Positions 24,929 through 33,144 of a stretch of DNA of 64,000 nucleotides are shown here, in pieces (the first letter of the stretch is position 1; every line of letters starts with the position of its first letter). Where the stretch lies: positions 43,707 to 107,706 of the forward strand of contig CAMDMC010000003.1 of NCBI GenBank assembly GCA_945901825.1, given 5' to 3'. The translations under genes and the position numbers were made by a program. Source of the DNA: Bordetella parapertussis (lineage in GTDB: Bacteria; Pseudomonadota; Gammaproteobacteria; Burkholderiales; Burkholderiaceae_A). Under the pieces are notes generated by a model. It saw only the letters and a program-made list of their open reading frames with translations, did not search any database and was not told the DNA's origin.

Positions 24929-26743
24929 CTAGACGTAGTCCTTGTACTTATCAAGGAAACGAACGGGCTTGCTTAGGGCATCGCGACGGAAGGGGTCACC
25001 AAGTTCGCGGGTGCAGAAGACTTCAACGACACAGGTTTTACGCTGGTTCATCTGCATGTCTACTGCCTTTGTGAGGGCTGGGCCAACGTCTTCAAGCTTG
25101 TCCACCATGATGGCCTCGGCACCCATTGCCTGGGCAATGCCGGCAAAGCTTGGGCTCTCTAGCTCTTCTGCCACAAAACGTCGGCCGTAGAAGTCAACCT
25201 GGTTCTTTTTCTCGGCTCCCCATTGGCGGTTATGGAAGACAACGGCTGTGACGGGAATGTTGTGACGAACCGCGGTCATAACTTCCACCATGCTCATGGC
25301 CCAGGCTCCATCGCCCGCGTAGGCAATAGCGGGGCGGTCAGGGGCTGCAGCCTTAGCGCCAATAATGGTGGGAAGCGCATAGCCGCAGTTGCCAAAGCTC
25401 ATGGGAGCAAAGAAGCTGCGTGGCTCTTCAAAGCGAAGGTAGCTATTGGCCACCGAGTTGATGTTGCCAATGTCGGTGGAGACCATGGCGCGTTTGGGCA
25501 TGGCCTTCTCAAGCTCACGAAGCACTTGGCGCGGGTGAAGGTAGGTGCCACCATTGGGCGTTCGCTCTTTCTTAGCCTCTTCAATCATGTCAAGGCTGTA
25601 ATCGTCGCGCTCGTGAATCCATTCATCGAGCTCTTTTTCCCAGGCGGCCTTCTCGGCCTTGATGGTTGCATCGCGCTCGGCTTTGTTGGCATCGCTTGCA
25701 AGTGTGCGACCCGCAACGAGCCCTTTAAGCGCCTTGGCTGTGGCTTTGGCGTCGCCATGGATGCCCACAGTAATTTTTTTAACAAGACCGAGGTTGGTGT
25801 GATCGGCCTCAACCTGAATAATCTTCGCGTTCTTAGGCCAGTAATCAAGGCCATGCTGAGGCAGAGTTCCGAAAGGCCCCATGCGCGAGCCAAGCGCCAA
25901 GACAACGTCGGCCTGCGCAATCAGCTTCATGGCGGCCTTTGAGCCCTGGTAGCCCAAGGGACCGGCCCAGAGAGGGTGGCTTGCCGGGAAGGCGTCGTTA
26001 CGCAAGTAGCCTGTGACCACCGGGGCATGAAGGCGTTCGGCCAATGCCTTGCACTCTTCCACCGCATCGCCCATAACCACACCACCTCCCGCGAGAATAA
26101 CGGGGAACTTGGCGGTCGCCAGAAGATCGGCGGCAGCATTCAGGCTGTCTTCCCCGCCAGGGCCGCGATCAACACGCATGGGCTTTGGAATTTCGCAGGT
26201 GACTTCGCCATAGAAATAGTCGCGAGGAATGTTGAGCTGGGTTGGGCCCATTTCAGAGATGGCCCGATCAAAACAACGGGCTGTGATTTCGGCCATACGC
26301 TTGGGGTTCATCACATGGCCCTGATACTTGGTGAACTCTTGGAACATCGGAAGCTGGTTCGCTTCTTGGAAACCGCCAAGGCCCATGCCCATGGTTCCGG
26401 TTTCAGGAGTAATGATGACAACAGGACTGTGCGCCCAATAGGCTGCCGCGATAGCCGTCACGCAGTTACTAATTCCAGGGCCGTTTTGACCAATCACCAC
26501 ACCATGACGACCCGAGACGCGTGCATAGCCATCAGCCATATGGGCTGCACCCTGCTCATGCACCACGGGGATAAGTCGAATACCCGCAGGCGCGAAGATA
26601 TCCATAGCATCCATGAAGGCTGACCCCATGATGCCGAACATTTCACTTACCCCATTGGCAACAAGGGTTTCAACAAAGGCTTCGGATGGCGTCATTTTTT
26701 GAACACCTTCGACGGGCAATCGGAAATTCATGGGGCTGTTCAT
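24929..26743 (-). CDS. xsc: Sulfoacetaldehyde acetyltransferase
   Basis: A 604-residue thiamine-diphosphate enzyme. The catalytic Glu lies in VVHEQGAAHMADGYAR, the oxyanion region GQNGPGISN follows, and the ThDP/Mg motif is GDGAWAMSMVEVMTA ... NRQWGAEK. The C-terminal DPFRRDALSKPVR is characteristic of Xsc and absent from acetolactate synthases. It converts sulfoacetaldehyde and phosphate to acetyl phosphate and sulfite in the cytoplasm. I place the start at 26743, where AAGGAG precedes the ATG by 10 bases; the open frame upstream lacks family sequence. Pta and SoeABC in this window take up both products. Divergent from an IclR gene with a palindrome between them. Confidence 0.88.
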   Translation of the reverse strand: MNSPMNFRLPVEGVQKMTPSEAFVETLVANGVSEMFGIMGSAFMDAMDIFAPAGIRLIPVVHEQGAAHMADGYARVSGRHGVVIGQNGPGISNCVTAIAAAYWAHSPVVIITPETGTMGMGLGGFQEANQLPMFQEFTKYQGHVMNPKRMAEITARCFDRAISEMGPTQLNIPRDYFYGEVTCEIPKPMRVDRGPGGEDSLNAAADLLATAKFPVILAGGGVVMGDAVEECKALAERLHAPVVTGYLRNDAFPASHPLWAGPLGYQGSKAAMKLIAQADVVLALGSRMGPFGTLPQHGLDYWPKNAKIIQVEADHTNLGLVKKITVGIHGDAKATAKALKGLVAGRTLASDANKAERDATIKAEKAAWEKELDEWIHERDDYSLDMIEEAKKERTPNGGTYLHPRQVLRELEKAMPKRAMVSTDIGNINSVANSYLRFEEPRSFFAPMSFGNCGYALPTIIGAKAAAPDRPAIAYAGDGAWAMSMVEVMTAVRHNIPVTAVVFHNRQWGAEKKNQVDFYGRRFVAEELESPSFAGIAQAMGAEAIMVDKLEDVGPALTKAVDMQMNQRKTCVVEVFCTRELGDPFRRDALSKPVRFLDKYKDYV

Positions 26744-26831
26744 AACAGTATTGCTCCTTGCAAAGCATTGGAATTTAGGAAGTAAAACGTTGTAGGAAGT
26801 GTAAGACCGGGGTGCTCGTTTTGTCAAAAGT

Positions 26832-26845
26832 TTCCAAAAATGGAA
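26832..26845. promoter_or_regulatory. Putative IclR operator between xsc and iclR
   Basis: TTCCAAAAATGGAA is a 5-4-5 inverted repeat in the 141-bp divergent region, 40 bp upstream of the IclR start. The half AAAAATGGAACA recurs exactly at 4479-4491 upstream of the other IclR gene. Confidence 0.5.
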
Positions 26846-26884
26846 CAAATTGAATTAAAAAACGAAACAAAATAGACTCTCATC

Positions 26885-27748
26885 ATGACGTCTGCCCTTC
26901 GATCCTCCGCCCAGCCAAGCACGCGTAAGCTGCCCGACGCAGGACCCGACTTGGGGCGCAGCCTGAAAGAAACACCTATGGCTCGTCTGCTTGTGCTGAT
27001 TGAGCTTATTGCACGCAAGGACGCCCCCTTTACTTTGCAGAACCTGGTGCAAGACACCCAGTGGCCCAAGCCCTCGCTTCACCGGATGCTTGCCCAGCTC
27101 GAGGCCTCGGGCCTTTTGCAGCGCGACCTTAAAGGCCGCCACTACAGCACCGGGCAGCGTCTTACACGACTGGCCGAGAATGTTCTGCTGAACAGTACAA
27201 CCCGTGCGGCAAGGCATCGGGTCTTGCGGCTGCTTGTCGACCAGGCGGGCGAGAGCTGCAATCTGACCAGTTTTTCAGCCGGTGAGGTGCTCTACCTTGA
27301 TCGCGTTGAAACCGCTGCCCCACTGCGGTTTTATCTGCACTCGGGCTCCCGGGTTCCTGCGCACTGCTCGGCCACGGGCAAGCTCTTTTTAAGCCAGATG
27401 ACGCCAAGCCAACGTCAGAAACTCTGGGATGCTGGGCCTTTGGAGCGGTTTACCGACCGCACCCTTGTGGATATTGACCGGCTTGATGAAGAAATTGCCA
27501 AGGTGCGCGGCCAAGGTTTTGCCATTGATGACGAAGAGTTCCTTCCCGGCCTGCTTTGCATTGGCGTACTTGTACCAAGCCTAGACACCAAGGACAACAG
27601 GACCAACATGGGCATCGCCCTGCAGGCGCCCAAGGTTCGATTCAGCCTTGAGCGTGCCATGCAGTGCTTGCCCCTTTTAGAAAATGCTGCGCGGGCGCTT
27701 TCGCGCATTAACCAATCTGCTTCCAACGACGAGGACGAGCTGTTATGA
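26885..27748 (+). CDS. IclR-family transcriptional regulator
   Basis: A 287-residue regulator with N-terminal winged helix (ARLLVLIELIARKD ... PSLHRMLAQLEASG, about residues 32-80) and effector domain containing VLYLDRVETAAPLRFYLHSG and SRVPAHCSATGK. It is clearly a paralogue of the IclR at 4513-5433, sharing those effector-domain segments. It is divergent from xsc and overlaps or abuts a CobS-like gene downstream, so it probably controls xsc and its own operon. Both regulators may respond to the same kind of ligand. Confidence 0.9.
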   Translation: MTSALRSSAQPSTRKLPDAGPDLGRSLKETPMARLLVLIELIARKDAPFTLQNLVQDTQWPKPSLHRMLAQLEASGLLQRDLKGRHYSTGQRLTRLAENVLLNSTTRAARHRVLRLLVDQAGESCNLTSFSAGEVLYLDRVETAAPLRFYLHSGSRVPAHCSATGKLFLSQMTPSQRQKLWDAGPLERFTDRTLVDIDRLDEEIAKVRGQGFAIDDEEFLPGLLCIGVLVPSLDTKDNRTNMGIALQAPKVRFSLERAMQCLPLLENAARALSRINQSASNDEDELL

Positions 27749-27786
27749 ACCTGGCTGACCCACAGAACCTAAATAAGGAGCATGCC

Positions 27787-28746
27787 ATGGCCCCAGGCTT
27801 ACCTGCCCACGAGGTTACCGAGGCGGCCTCCATTTTTGGCCATCCCATTCCCATTCGTGTAGCTGTTCTTAAAGAGCGAAGCGAGCATGTGCCAGCAATC
27901 GACTCGGTATACAAGTTCAACCCCCAGGTGACTGCGGCCATTCTTGCAGGCTTTGCCCACAATCGACGTGTCGCCATTCAGGGCCGACATGGCAGCGGAA
28001 AGTCCACTCATATTGAGCAGGTGGCCGCGCGCCTTAACTGGCCCTGTCTGCGACTGAACCTCGATGGCCATATTACACGGCCCGACCTGCTCGGAAAAAA
28101 CGTGATTACCCTGCGTGATGGAAAGCAGGTTACCGATTTCGAAGAGGGTCTTCTTCCCTGGGCCATTCAACAGCCCATGGCCCTTATTCTTGATGAATAC
28201 GATGCAGGAAGGCCCGAGATACTTTTTGTAATTCAACGCCTGCTTGAACGCGATGGCCAGCTGGTTATGCCCGATCAGAACCGAGTTATTACGCCCCACC
28301 CTTTCTTTCGGATCTTTGCCACTATGAATACGGTTGGACTTGGAAATTTATCGGGGCTCTACCACGGGACCCAGCTTCTCAACCATGCTCAGCTCGACCG
28401 CTGGAACATTATGGCAACGCTTGATTACCTGAAGGCCGATGACGAAATGGCCATCGTGACCGCGCGCGTTGCCGAGTTCGCAAGCCCTGACCGCCAGTCC
28501 CTGCTGCGTCAGATGGTGGCTCTTGCAGAACTAACACGTGAGGGTTTTGCAACCGGCGAGCTCTCAAGCCTGATGTCGCCCCGAACAGTCATTAGCTGGG
28601 CCGAGAATGTCTTGGTATTCCATAGCCTTGACCTTGCCTTTGCCTTGAGCTTTTTGAACCGCTGCGAAGAGCCCGAGCGCATTGTTGTGGCCGAGTATTT
28701 TCAGCGTTGTTTTGGCCGCGAGCTGGCTTACGAGAAGTCCTCGTAG
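27787..28746 (+). CDS. CobS-like AAA+ ATPase (cobaltochelatase subunit / MoxR family)
   Basis: A 319-residue AAA+ protein with Walker A GRHGSGKST, Walker B ALILDEYDAG, and sensor segment FATMNTVGLG. The wording THIEQVAARLNWPC and YHGTQ follows CobS of the aerobic cobaltochelatase closely. I prefer the ATG at 27787, preceded by AAGGAG at proper spacing; an alternative ATG at 27745 overlaps the IclR stop. CobS and CobT form an ATPase chaperone pair that drives metal insertion by CobN. No cobN or other cobalamin gene is in the window, so it may serve a different metalloenzyme here. Function beyond an ATPase partner of the next gene is inference. Confidence 0.82.
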   Translation: MAPGLPAHEVTEAASIFGHPIPIRVAVLKERSEHVPAIDSVYKFNPQVTAAILAGFAHNRRVAIQGRHGSGKSTHIEQVAARLNWPCLRLNLDGHITRPDLLGKNVITLRDGKQVTDFEEGLLPWAIQQPMALILDEYDAGRPEILFVIQRLLERDGQLVMPDQNRVITPHPFFRIFATMNTVGLGNLSGLYHGTQLLNHAQLDRWNIMATLDYLKADDEMAIVTARVAEFASPDRQSLLRQMVALAELTREGFATGELSSLMSPRTVISWAENVLVFHSLDLAFALSFLNRCEEPERIVVAEYFQRCFGRELAYEKSS

Positions 28747-28817
28747 ACGCTTTGCCGGCGCAACACTAAAAAAGTTACTGCAGTTAAACACACGTTGACT
28801 TAACCCACCTGGCAACC

Positions 28818-30527
28818 ATGACCTCTTGCGTTGACGAACTTTTGCACGATGAGATTGGGGGTGCGGTCATTCGCAGTCTGGCAGGCAATGCCGAGCTTCG
28901 GCTTGCCCCCTTCACGCTCTACCTTGGGCAGCTGCCGCTTGCCGAGGCGGCCGCCCATCATCAAACGGTGAATCCTAGCCTTGTCTCTGCTCGTGCGCAG
29001 GTGGACGGCTTTGCGCTTAGGGCACGGTTTAGCGAGCCCAGTCTTCATGCGCAGTTTTGGCCGGACACCGAGACCGCTCAATTGGTCTACGAGTGCCTAG
29101 AGCAGCTGCGTGTCGAGAGCCTTGTGCCTGAGCAGTGGCCAGGCATGCGAAGCAACCTGCAGGCGCAGTTTGAAGACTGGATGCAACAGGTGATTGACTC
29201 GGGCCTTGCCGAATCAGACGCGGGTATGTTGATTCTGACCGTGGCCACCATGGTCTGGACCCGACTGAACTCCCAGCCCATTCCCGACAAAATTGGCGAT
29301 TGGATTGAATCCACTCGAGCCAACCTCGGTCCCGTACTCGGTGACTGGCTCTATAGGCTGCGCAAGGCGCAGAACAACCAGACAGCCTACGCCCCGGTAA
29401 ACCAGGCGATTGCGCTTTGGGTCGCAAAGGCTCTGGCAGAGCTTCCTGACATTCCAAAAGACAAGAAGAAGCGGCTGGCAAGCCGTAATGGGCTTGCCTT
29501 TCGCCTTCCTCAGAGCGGAGCACCCATTGCCTTTTTGGGGGGCTCAAGCGCCATCACACACGGAACAGGCCGCCACGACAAGAACGCCGATCGCTACAAG
29601 GTGTTTACTCATGCCTACGACGAAGAGGTGAGGCCTTTGGACATCGTGCGCACCGACGAACTGCAACGCCTGCGCAGCGAGATGGATGCTTCGATTCGAG
29701 GGCAACAGTTTCACCTGCCTCGACTGATTCGTCAGCTTCGACAATGGCAATTGATTGCGGCAAAGCCTGTCTGGGAGACTGCTGAAGAATCGGGCATTCT
29801 TGATACACGACTTGCCCACAAACTGGTAACAGAGTTTAACGACCATCGGCTTTTTCAGTCGGTGCACGAGACTCCAACGGTCGACACAAGCTTCACCCTA
29901 CTGATTGATTGCTCGGGCTCCATGAAGGGTCTTGCCAGCGACCTTTCTATCTACGTAGACCTCCTGTGTCGGGCTGCTGAGCGCGCGGGTCTTTCGACCG
30001 AGGTGCTTGGCTACACCACGGTACGATGGAACGGCGGTCGATCACAAAAGCTCTGGCAGCAAGAGGGATGCCCAGGCAAGCCTGGGCGGCTTGCCGATCG
30101 TCGTCATATTGTGTTTAAGAGCTTTGACCGCAGTTGGCGCGATGCGCGCATGAACCTAGCCGGACTGCGCAAGGTTGATCTCTTCAAGGAGGGCATTGAC
30201 GGGGAGGCACTGCAATGGGCGGCAGCCAGGCTTGCCATGCAGTCCAGTCGTCGCAAAGAGCTTTTGGTGATTTCGGATGGCTGCCCCATGGAGTCGTCAA
30301 GCCAGAACGCCAACGACTCGGGTTTTATGGAGAATCATCTTGCCAGTGTGGCCGCCCAGATTCGCAGGGCGGGCAGCATACGTCTTCGTGGTGTCGGTGT
30401 GGGCGTTGACCTCACGCGGTTCTACCCCGAGCATTTAAAGCTCGACCTCGCGCAGGGTCTTTCGGAAACCACCTTACAGTATCTTAGTCAGTGGCTAACC
30501 AAGCCCACCTCACGGAGATCAATATGA
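28818..30527 (+). CDS. CobT-like protein with C-terminal von Willebrand factor A domain
   Basis: A 569-residue protein. The C-terminal third is a VWA domain with an intact metal-ion-dependent adhesion motif LLIDCSGSMKG and later ISDGCPM, plus the CobT-type segments LGYTTVRWNGG and GRLADRRHIVFKSF ... KEGIDGEAL. The N-terminal 250 residues are helical and much less conserved; the long acidic linker of many CobT proteins is short. It begins 71 bp after the CobS-like gene. VWA/AAA+ pairs remodel or metallate a client enzyme. Client unknown: CobN elsewhere in the genome, or an enzyme of this catabolic cluster. Confidence 0.8.
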   Translation: MTSCVDELLHDEIGGAVIRSLAGNAELRLAPFTLYLGQLPLAEAAAHHQTVNPSLVSARAQVDGFALRARFSEPSLHAQFWPDTETAQLVYECLEQLRVESLVPEQWPGMRSNLQAQFEDWMQQVIDSGLAESDAGMLILTVATMVWTRLNSQPIPDKIGDWIESTRANLGPVLGDWLYRLRKAQNNQTAYAPVNQAIALWVAKALAELPDIPKDKKKRLASRNGLAFRLPQSGAPIAFLGGSSAITHGTGRHDKNADRYKVFTHAYDEEVRPLDIVRTDELQRLRSEMDASIRGQQFHLPRLIRQLRQWQLIAAKPVWETAEESGILDTRLAHKLVTEFNDHRLFQSVHETPTVDTSFTLLIDCSGSMKGLASDLSIYVDLLCRAAERAGLSTEVLGYTTVRWNGGRSQKLWQQEGCPGKPGRLADRRHIVFKSFDRSWRDARMNLAGLRKVDLFKEGIDGEALQWAAARLAMQSSRRKELLVISDGCPMESSSQNANDSGFMENHLASVAAQIRRAGSIRLRGVGVGVDLTRFYPEHLKLDLAQGLSETTLQYLSQWLTKPTSRRSI

Positions 30528-30571
30528 CTGTAGGCAACACCATCGCTCCAGACCCTGTGAGATGCCTAGCG

Positions 30572-31240
30572 CTACGCCGGCTTCACCTCAAAGGCCAAAA
30601 TAGTTTTCTTGTAGGGCTCGCGTTGCGAGAGCCGTTCAAAATAGCGGGCAATATGGGTAAGGCTTGAAGCCTCGGCATCAAGCCGCATCCACCGATCCAC
30701 GTAGACACCTGCTAAAAGGTCGGCCATCGAGAACTGCTCGGAGACGACATAGCTGCGCTTAGCCAATTGTTCGTTGAGGAAGCGAAGTGGAATCAGCGCC
30801 TCCTCACGAAAGGCTGCAAGCTTTGAGGCGTCTTTTTCCGCAGACGGGATTCTTATTTGGTACAGGTAGTACTGCCGAAAGGCCGAGTAATAGAGGGTCG
30901 TGGAGAGCCAATCAACCCATTGGTCGGCCTGGGCAAAAGCGTGGTCCGTTAGGTTCGCAAACGGCCCCTGTTTAAAGGTCCTGCATAAATAACGCAGACA
31001 GGCGTTTGACTCCCAAAGGGTGAAGTCATTGTGACGAATAACCGGTATTCGGCCCCACGGGTTCATGGCAAGAAAGTCCGGGGTGTCGAGTCCACCAAAA
31101 CGTCCACCCACGTCAATGCGGGTGTAGTCAAGACCCAGCTCTTCAGCGCACCACAAAACTTTTTGAACATTAACGGCCTCGGGCCGGCCCCATACGGTTA
31201 GTGTCACTTCCACACCCTTTTTTAAATAGACAGGCTGCAT
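30572..31240 (-). CDS. Glutathione S-transferase family protein
   Basis: A 222-residue protein with a thioredoxin-like N-terminal domain (LTVWGRPEAVNVQKVLWCAEELG, residues 13-35; NPWGRIPVI and WESNACLRYL binding glutathione) and an all-helical C-terminal domain. Ser or Asn near GRPEAVN probably activates the thiol. It is convergent with the CobT-like gene and bounded upstream by a strong terminator, so it is a single-gene unit. Cytoplasmic; conjugation or thiol-transfer substrate unknown. Not obviously related to the sulfonate genes. Confidence 0.88.
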   Translation of the reverse strand: MQPVYLKKGVEVTLTVWGRPEAVNVQKVLWCAEELGLDYTRIDVGGRFGGLDTPDFLAMNPWGRIPVIRHNDFTLWESNACLRYLCRTFKQGPFANLTDHAFAQADQWVDWLSTTLYYSAFRQYYLYQIRIPSAEKDASKLAAFREEALIPLRFLNEQLAKRSYVVSEQFSMADLLAGVYVDRWMRLDAEASSLTHIARYFERLSQREPYKKTILAFEVKPA

Positions 31241-31253
31241 TGTAGTTTCAGAA

Positions 31254-31288
31254 ACAAAAAGCCCACGGCTTTACCGCGGGCTTTTTGT
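31254..31288 (-). terminator. Rho-independent terminator
   Basis: ACAAAAAGCCCACGG and CCGCGGGCTTTTTGT form a 15-base stem with one mismatch and a 5-base loop. On the minus strand the stem is followed by TTT, ending the transcript of the small gene at 31338-31460. The A/T tails also make it usable in the opposite direction. Confidence 0.85.
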
Positions 31289-31337
31289 TTGGATGGCTGC
31301 GAAAGGTTGCAGCGGCTTTGACGCCTTAAAGAGACGA

Positions 31338-31460
31338 TTAGTCTCGAAGCATAAGTCGCTTGGCCTGTTCGAAATCGCCCTGGCGAGCGTACCCTGTTGC
31401 TGCTAGTGCACGACCCCAGGACTGAAAAAAGCCTCCGACGGTGCGTATAACCTTTGCCAC
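31338..31460 (-). CDS. Small conserved-type protein of 40 residues
   Basis: Starts at GTG (31460) with AAGGGA upstream and runs KVIRTVGGFFQSWGRALAA ... QGDFEQAKRLMLRD. It is amphipathic and basic, with an aromatic-rich N-terminus and a helical C-terminus. A longer frame extends upstream to 31550 but lacks a better start. The good ribosome-binding site and the dedicated terminator just downstream argue that it is real. I recall similar short proteins in betaproteobacteria but cannot name a function. Confidence 0.6.
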   Translation of the reverse strand: MAKVIRTVGGFFQSWGRALAATGYARQGDFEQAKRLMLRD

Positions 31461-31613
31461 GATAATTCCCTTCTTTTTGCGGTTCGTTAAGAAGGGCAAC
31501 ACTGCATGTTGCCCTGCACAATTATAGGCACGGGAAAACCCTAATTGCAAACGATCTTGCTATTTTTGGAGCCAACACCGCTTGCGCCTAAAACAGAGTA
31601 AATTAGGTTATCT

Positions 31614-32075
31614 ATGAGCAGTTTTTCTTGGTTTAGTCTATTTTTACTACTTGCGATGGCCTATCTGGGTAGACGCTTCGGCTGGCTGTCTCAGCTTATC
31701 GTCTACGCTACGTTTGGCCTGTTGGTTAGCGCTTCTTTACTTCTTTTCGATGGCATCCAGGCCATCTATCGCGACAGTGGTGTTCCAGATCCCCTTACTG
31801 GCGTAACCGCGCTATTAACTTTGGTAACGTTTTCAGCACTGCTTGTTATTCCAGCCCTGCGTCTTCACACCACTTACTATCAACGAAAAATTGAAAACGA
31901 GCAGTTCCGACAGGCTGGAGGTATTGGCCTGGGATTGCTCATTGGTGTGATTCTGATTTATTTCACAGGCAGGAGTCTTGTGCGCTACGACTTCATCTCG
32001 CTAGAGACTGCCTCTTATAACTCGGTGCCTATTCGAATCATTCGCGCCATCTCTGCTGATGACGCGTTAAATTAG
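31614..32075 (+). CDS. Hypothetical membrane protein
   Basis: A 153-residue protein with about four hydrophobic segments (near residues 2-15, 22-42, 58-75 and 100-118) and a short hydrophilic C-terminus. No family recognised. The N-terminal arrangement SWFSLFLLLAMAYLGRRFGW suggests direct membrane insertion without a cleaved signal. It stands alone between two minus-strand small genes. Confidence 0.6.
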   Translation: MSSFSWFSLFLLLAMAYLGRRFGWLSQLIVYATFGLLVSASLLLFDGIQAIYRDSGVPDPLTGVTALLTLVTFSALLVIPALRLHTTYYQRKIENEQFRQAGGIGLGLLIGVILIYFTGRSLVRYDFISLETASYNSVPIRIIRAISADDALN

Positions 32076-32085
32076 CCGGCAGGCT

Positions 32086-32217
32086 TTAGTTGCGGGACGG
32101 CGCGCTCGAGACAACCAGGCGGGTCTCTTGAACGAATTTATCAATAACAACCGAAAAGCCGTTAACACCTATAACGGCCACAAAAATACCAAGCACAATC
32201 GAAAAGAGATGCTTCAT
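32086..32217 (-). CDS. Small single-span membrane protein of 43 residues
   Basis: ATG at 32217 is preceded by GAGAGG at 5 bases. The product has one hydrophobic helix (FSIVLGIFVAVIGVNGFSVV) after a short basic start MKH, then a polar tail ending SSAPSRN. Convergent with the membrane protein at 31614-32075. No family recognised; the ribosome-binding site and sensible topology support it. Confidence 0.5.
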   Translation of the reverse strand: MKHLFSIVLGIFVAVIGVNGFSVVIDKFVQETRLVVSSAPSRN

Positions 32218-32306
32218 CTCGACCTCTCAAAAAGTCTTTAAACGACTCACATGAGAGGAATCGGACCAGGGCAGGAGAGCTTGAGAAATTTATAGGAAGT
32301 TGGTGT

Positions 32307-32383
32307 TGGTAGGCCGTGTAGGACTTGAACCTACGACCAAAGGATTATGAGTCCTCTGCTCTAACCAACTGAGCTAACGGCCC
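32307..32383 (-). tRNA. tRNA with CAT anticodon (Met, or lysidine-modified Ile2)
   Basis: Acceptor stem GGGCCGT pairs with ACGGCCT, discriminator A and encoded CCA. The D-arm GCTCAGTTGGTTAGAGC, anticodon loop CTCATAA and T-arm with GGTTCAAGTCC are all intact. The CAT anticodon serves elongator Met or, after lysidine modification, Ile (AUA). The anticodon and T-arm wording resemble Ile2 of enterobacteria, so the charge identity is left open. Confidence 0.93.
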
Positions 32384-32462
32384 ACACAATGCGGATTGTA
32401 GCCTTCTTCACTTCCGCCCTCAGGCAGAGCCATCTATGGTCTATCTATGGTCTATCTCTGGT

Positions 32463-33089
32463 CTATTTGCCAGTCGCATCCCCCAGAGATTTGAGGGGGG
32501 CTCGTAAATCGAGTACGGCTCTGTCCAATAGGTCTCTGTCTTTTGCCGTCTCAAGGCCATGGGCAGTCACTTCAAGAATTCTCTGAACAACCTGAGAGCG
32601 ATCGACGGGGCGACCGAGGACGGATTGAAGATCCGTTGATGGAAAGGTTTCAGGCTGCGGGTTGATCCATGCCAGGTTAATGCCAATCCCTGCCACTCGG
32701 AAGGTTCGACCCTCATGGGCAAACTGAGACACAAGAACACCCCCAAGTTTTTTATTGCTGATGATTAAATCGTTCGGCCACTTCAACCTCAGCACGGGCG
32801 TGAGTTCCGGCGCGTAATCGACAAGTGCCTGTTGAACCCAAAGACTTATCCAGGAGGGCCAGCGCTCATCGGGCTTGCTCTCTTCTCCCTGCACCTCCCA
32901 TGCAAGACTTAAGGTAACAGCCATTCCCGAGTCGACCCAGGGATTACCTCGTTGTCCAACACCTTCTGTTTGACGTAGAGCCGAGAGAGAAAAAGGCCCT
33001 TGGTAGCCCCCCCGCCGAACCCTCTCAATGGCCAGGCTTTGGGTGGAGTGGCAAGTCTCAAGCTCTTCGTGTTGCCAAAACGGATTCAC
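32463..33089 (-). CDS. birA: Biotin-[acetyl-CoA-carboxylase] ligase (monofunctional)
   Basis: A 208-residue class I biotin protein ligase without the N-terminal DNA-binding domain of E. coli BirA, so it should not repress biotin genes. The substrate segment STQSLA, the nucleotide loop TEGVGQRGNPW (a variant of GRGRRGR-W), LKWPNDL with the catalytic Lys and KLGGVLV and GIGINL are visible. It is shorter than most, the C-terminal cap being minimal. It attaches biotin to the carboxyl carrier protein in the cytoplasm. Confidence 0.85.
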   Translation of the reverse strand: MNPFWQHEELETCHSTQSLAIERVRRGGYQGPFSLSALRQTEGVGQRGNPWVDSGMAVTLSLAWEVQGEESKPDERWPSWISLWVQQALVDYAPELTPVLRLKWPNDLIISNKKLGGVLVSQFAHEGRTFRVAGIGINLAWINPQPETFPSTDLQSVLGRPVDRSQVVQRILEVTAHGLETAKDRDLLDRAVLDLRAPLKSLGDATGK

Positions 33090-33144
33090 TGGCCGATCTC
33101 AAATGGATTGGTTTCTAGGGCGAACCAAAAGCATGAGCCCAGCC

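Noticed and set aside
24929..26743. Acetolactate synthase or another ThDP enzyme instead of Xsc
   Set aside because: The C-terminal DPFRRDALSKP wording, overall length and context with pta and soeABC fit Xsc; no ilv genes are near.
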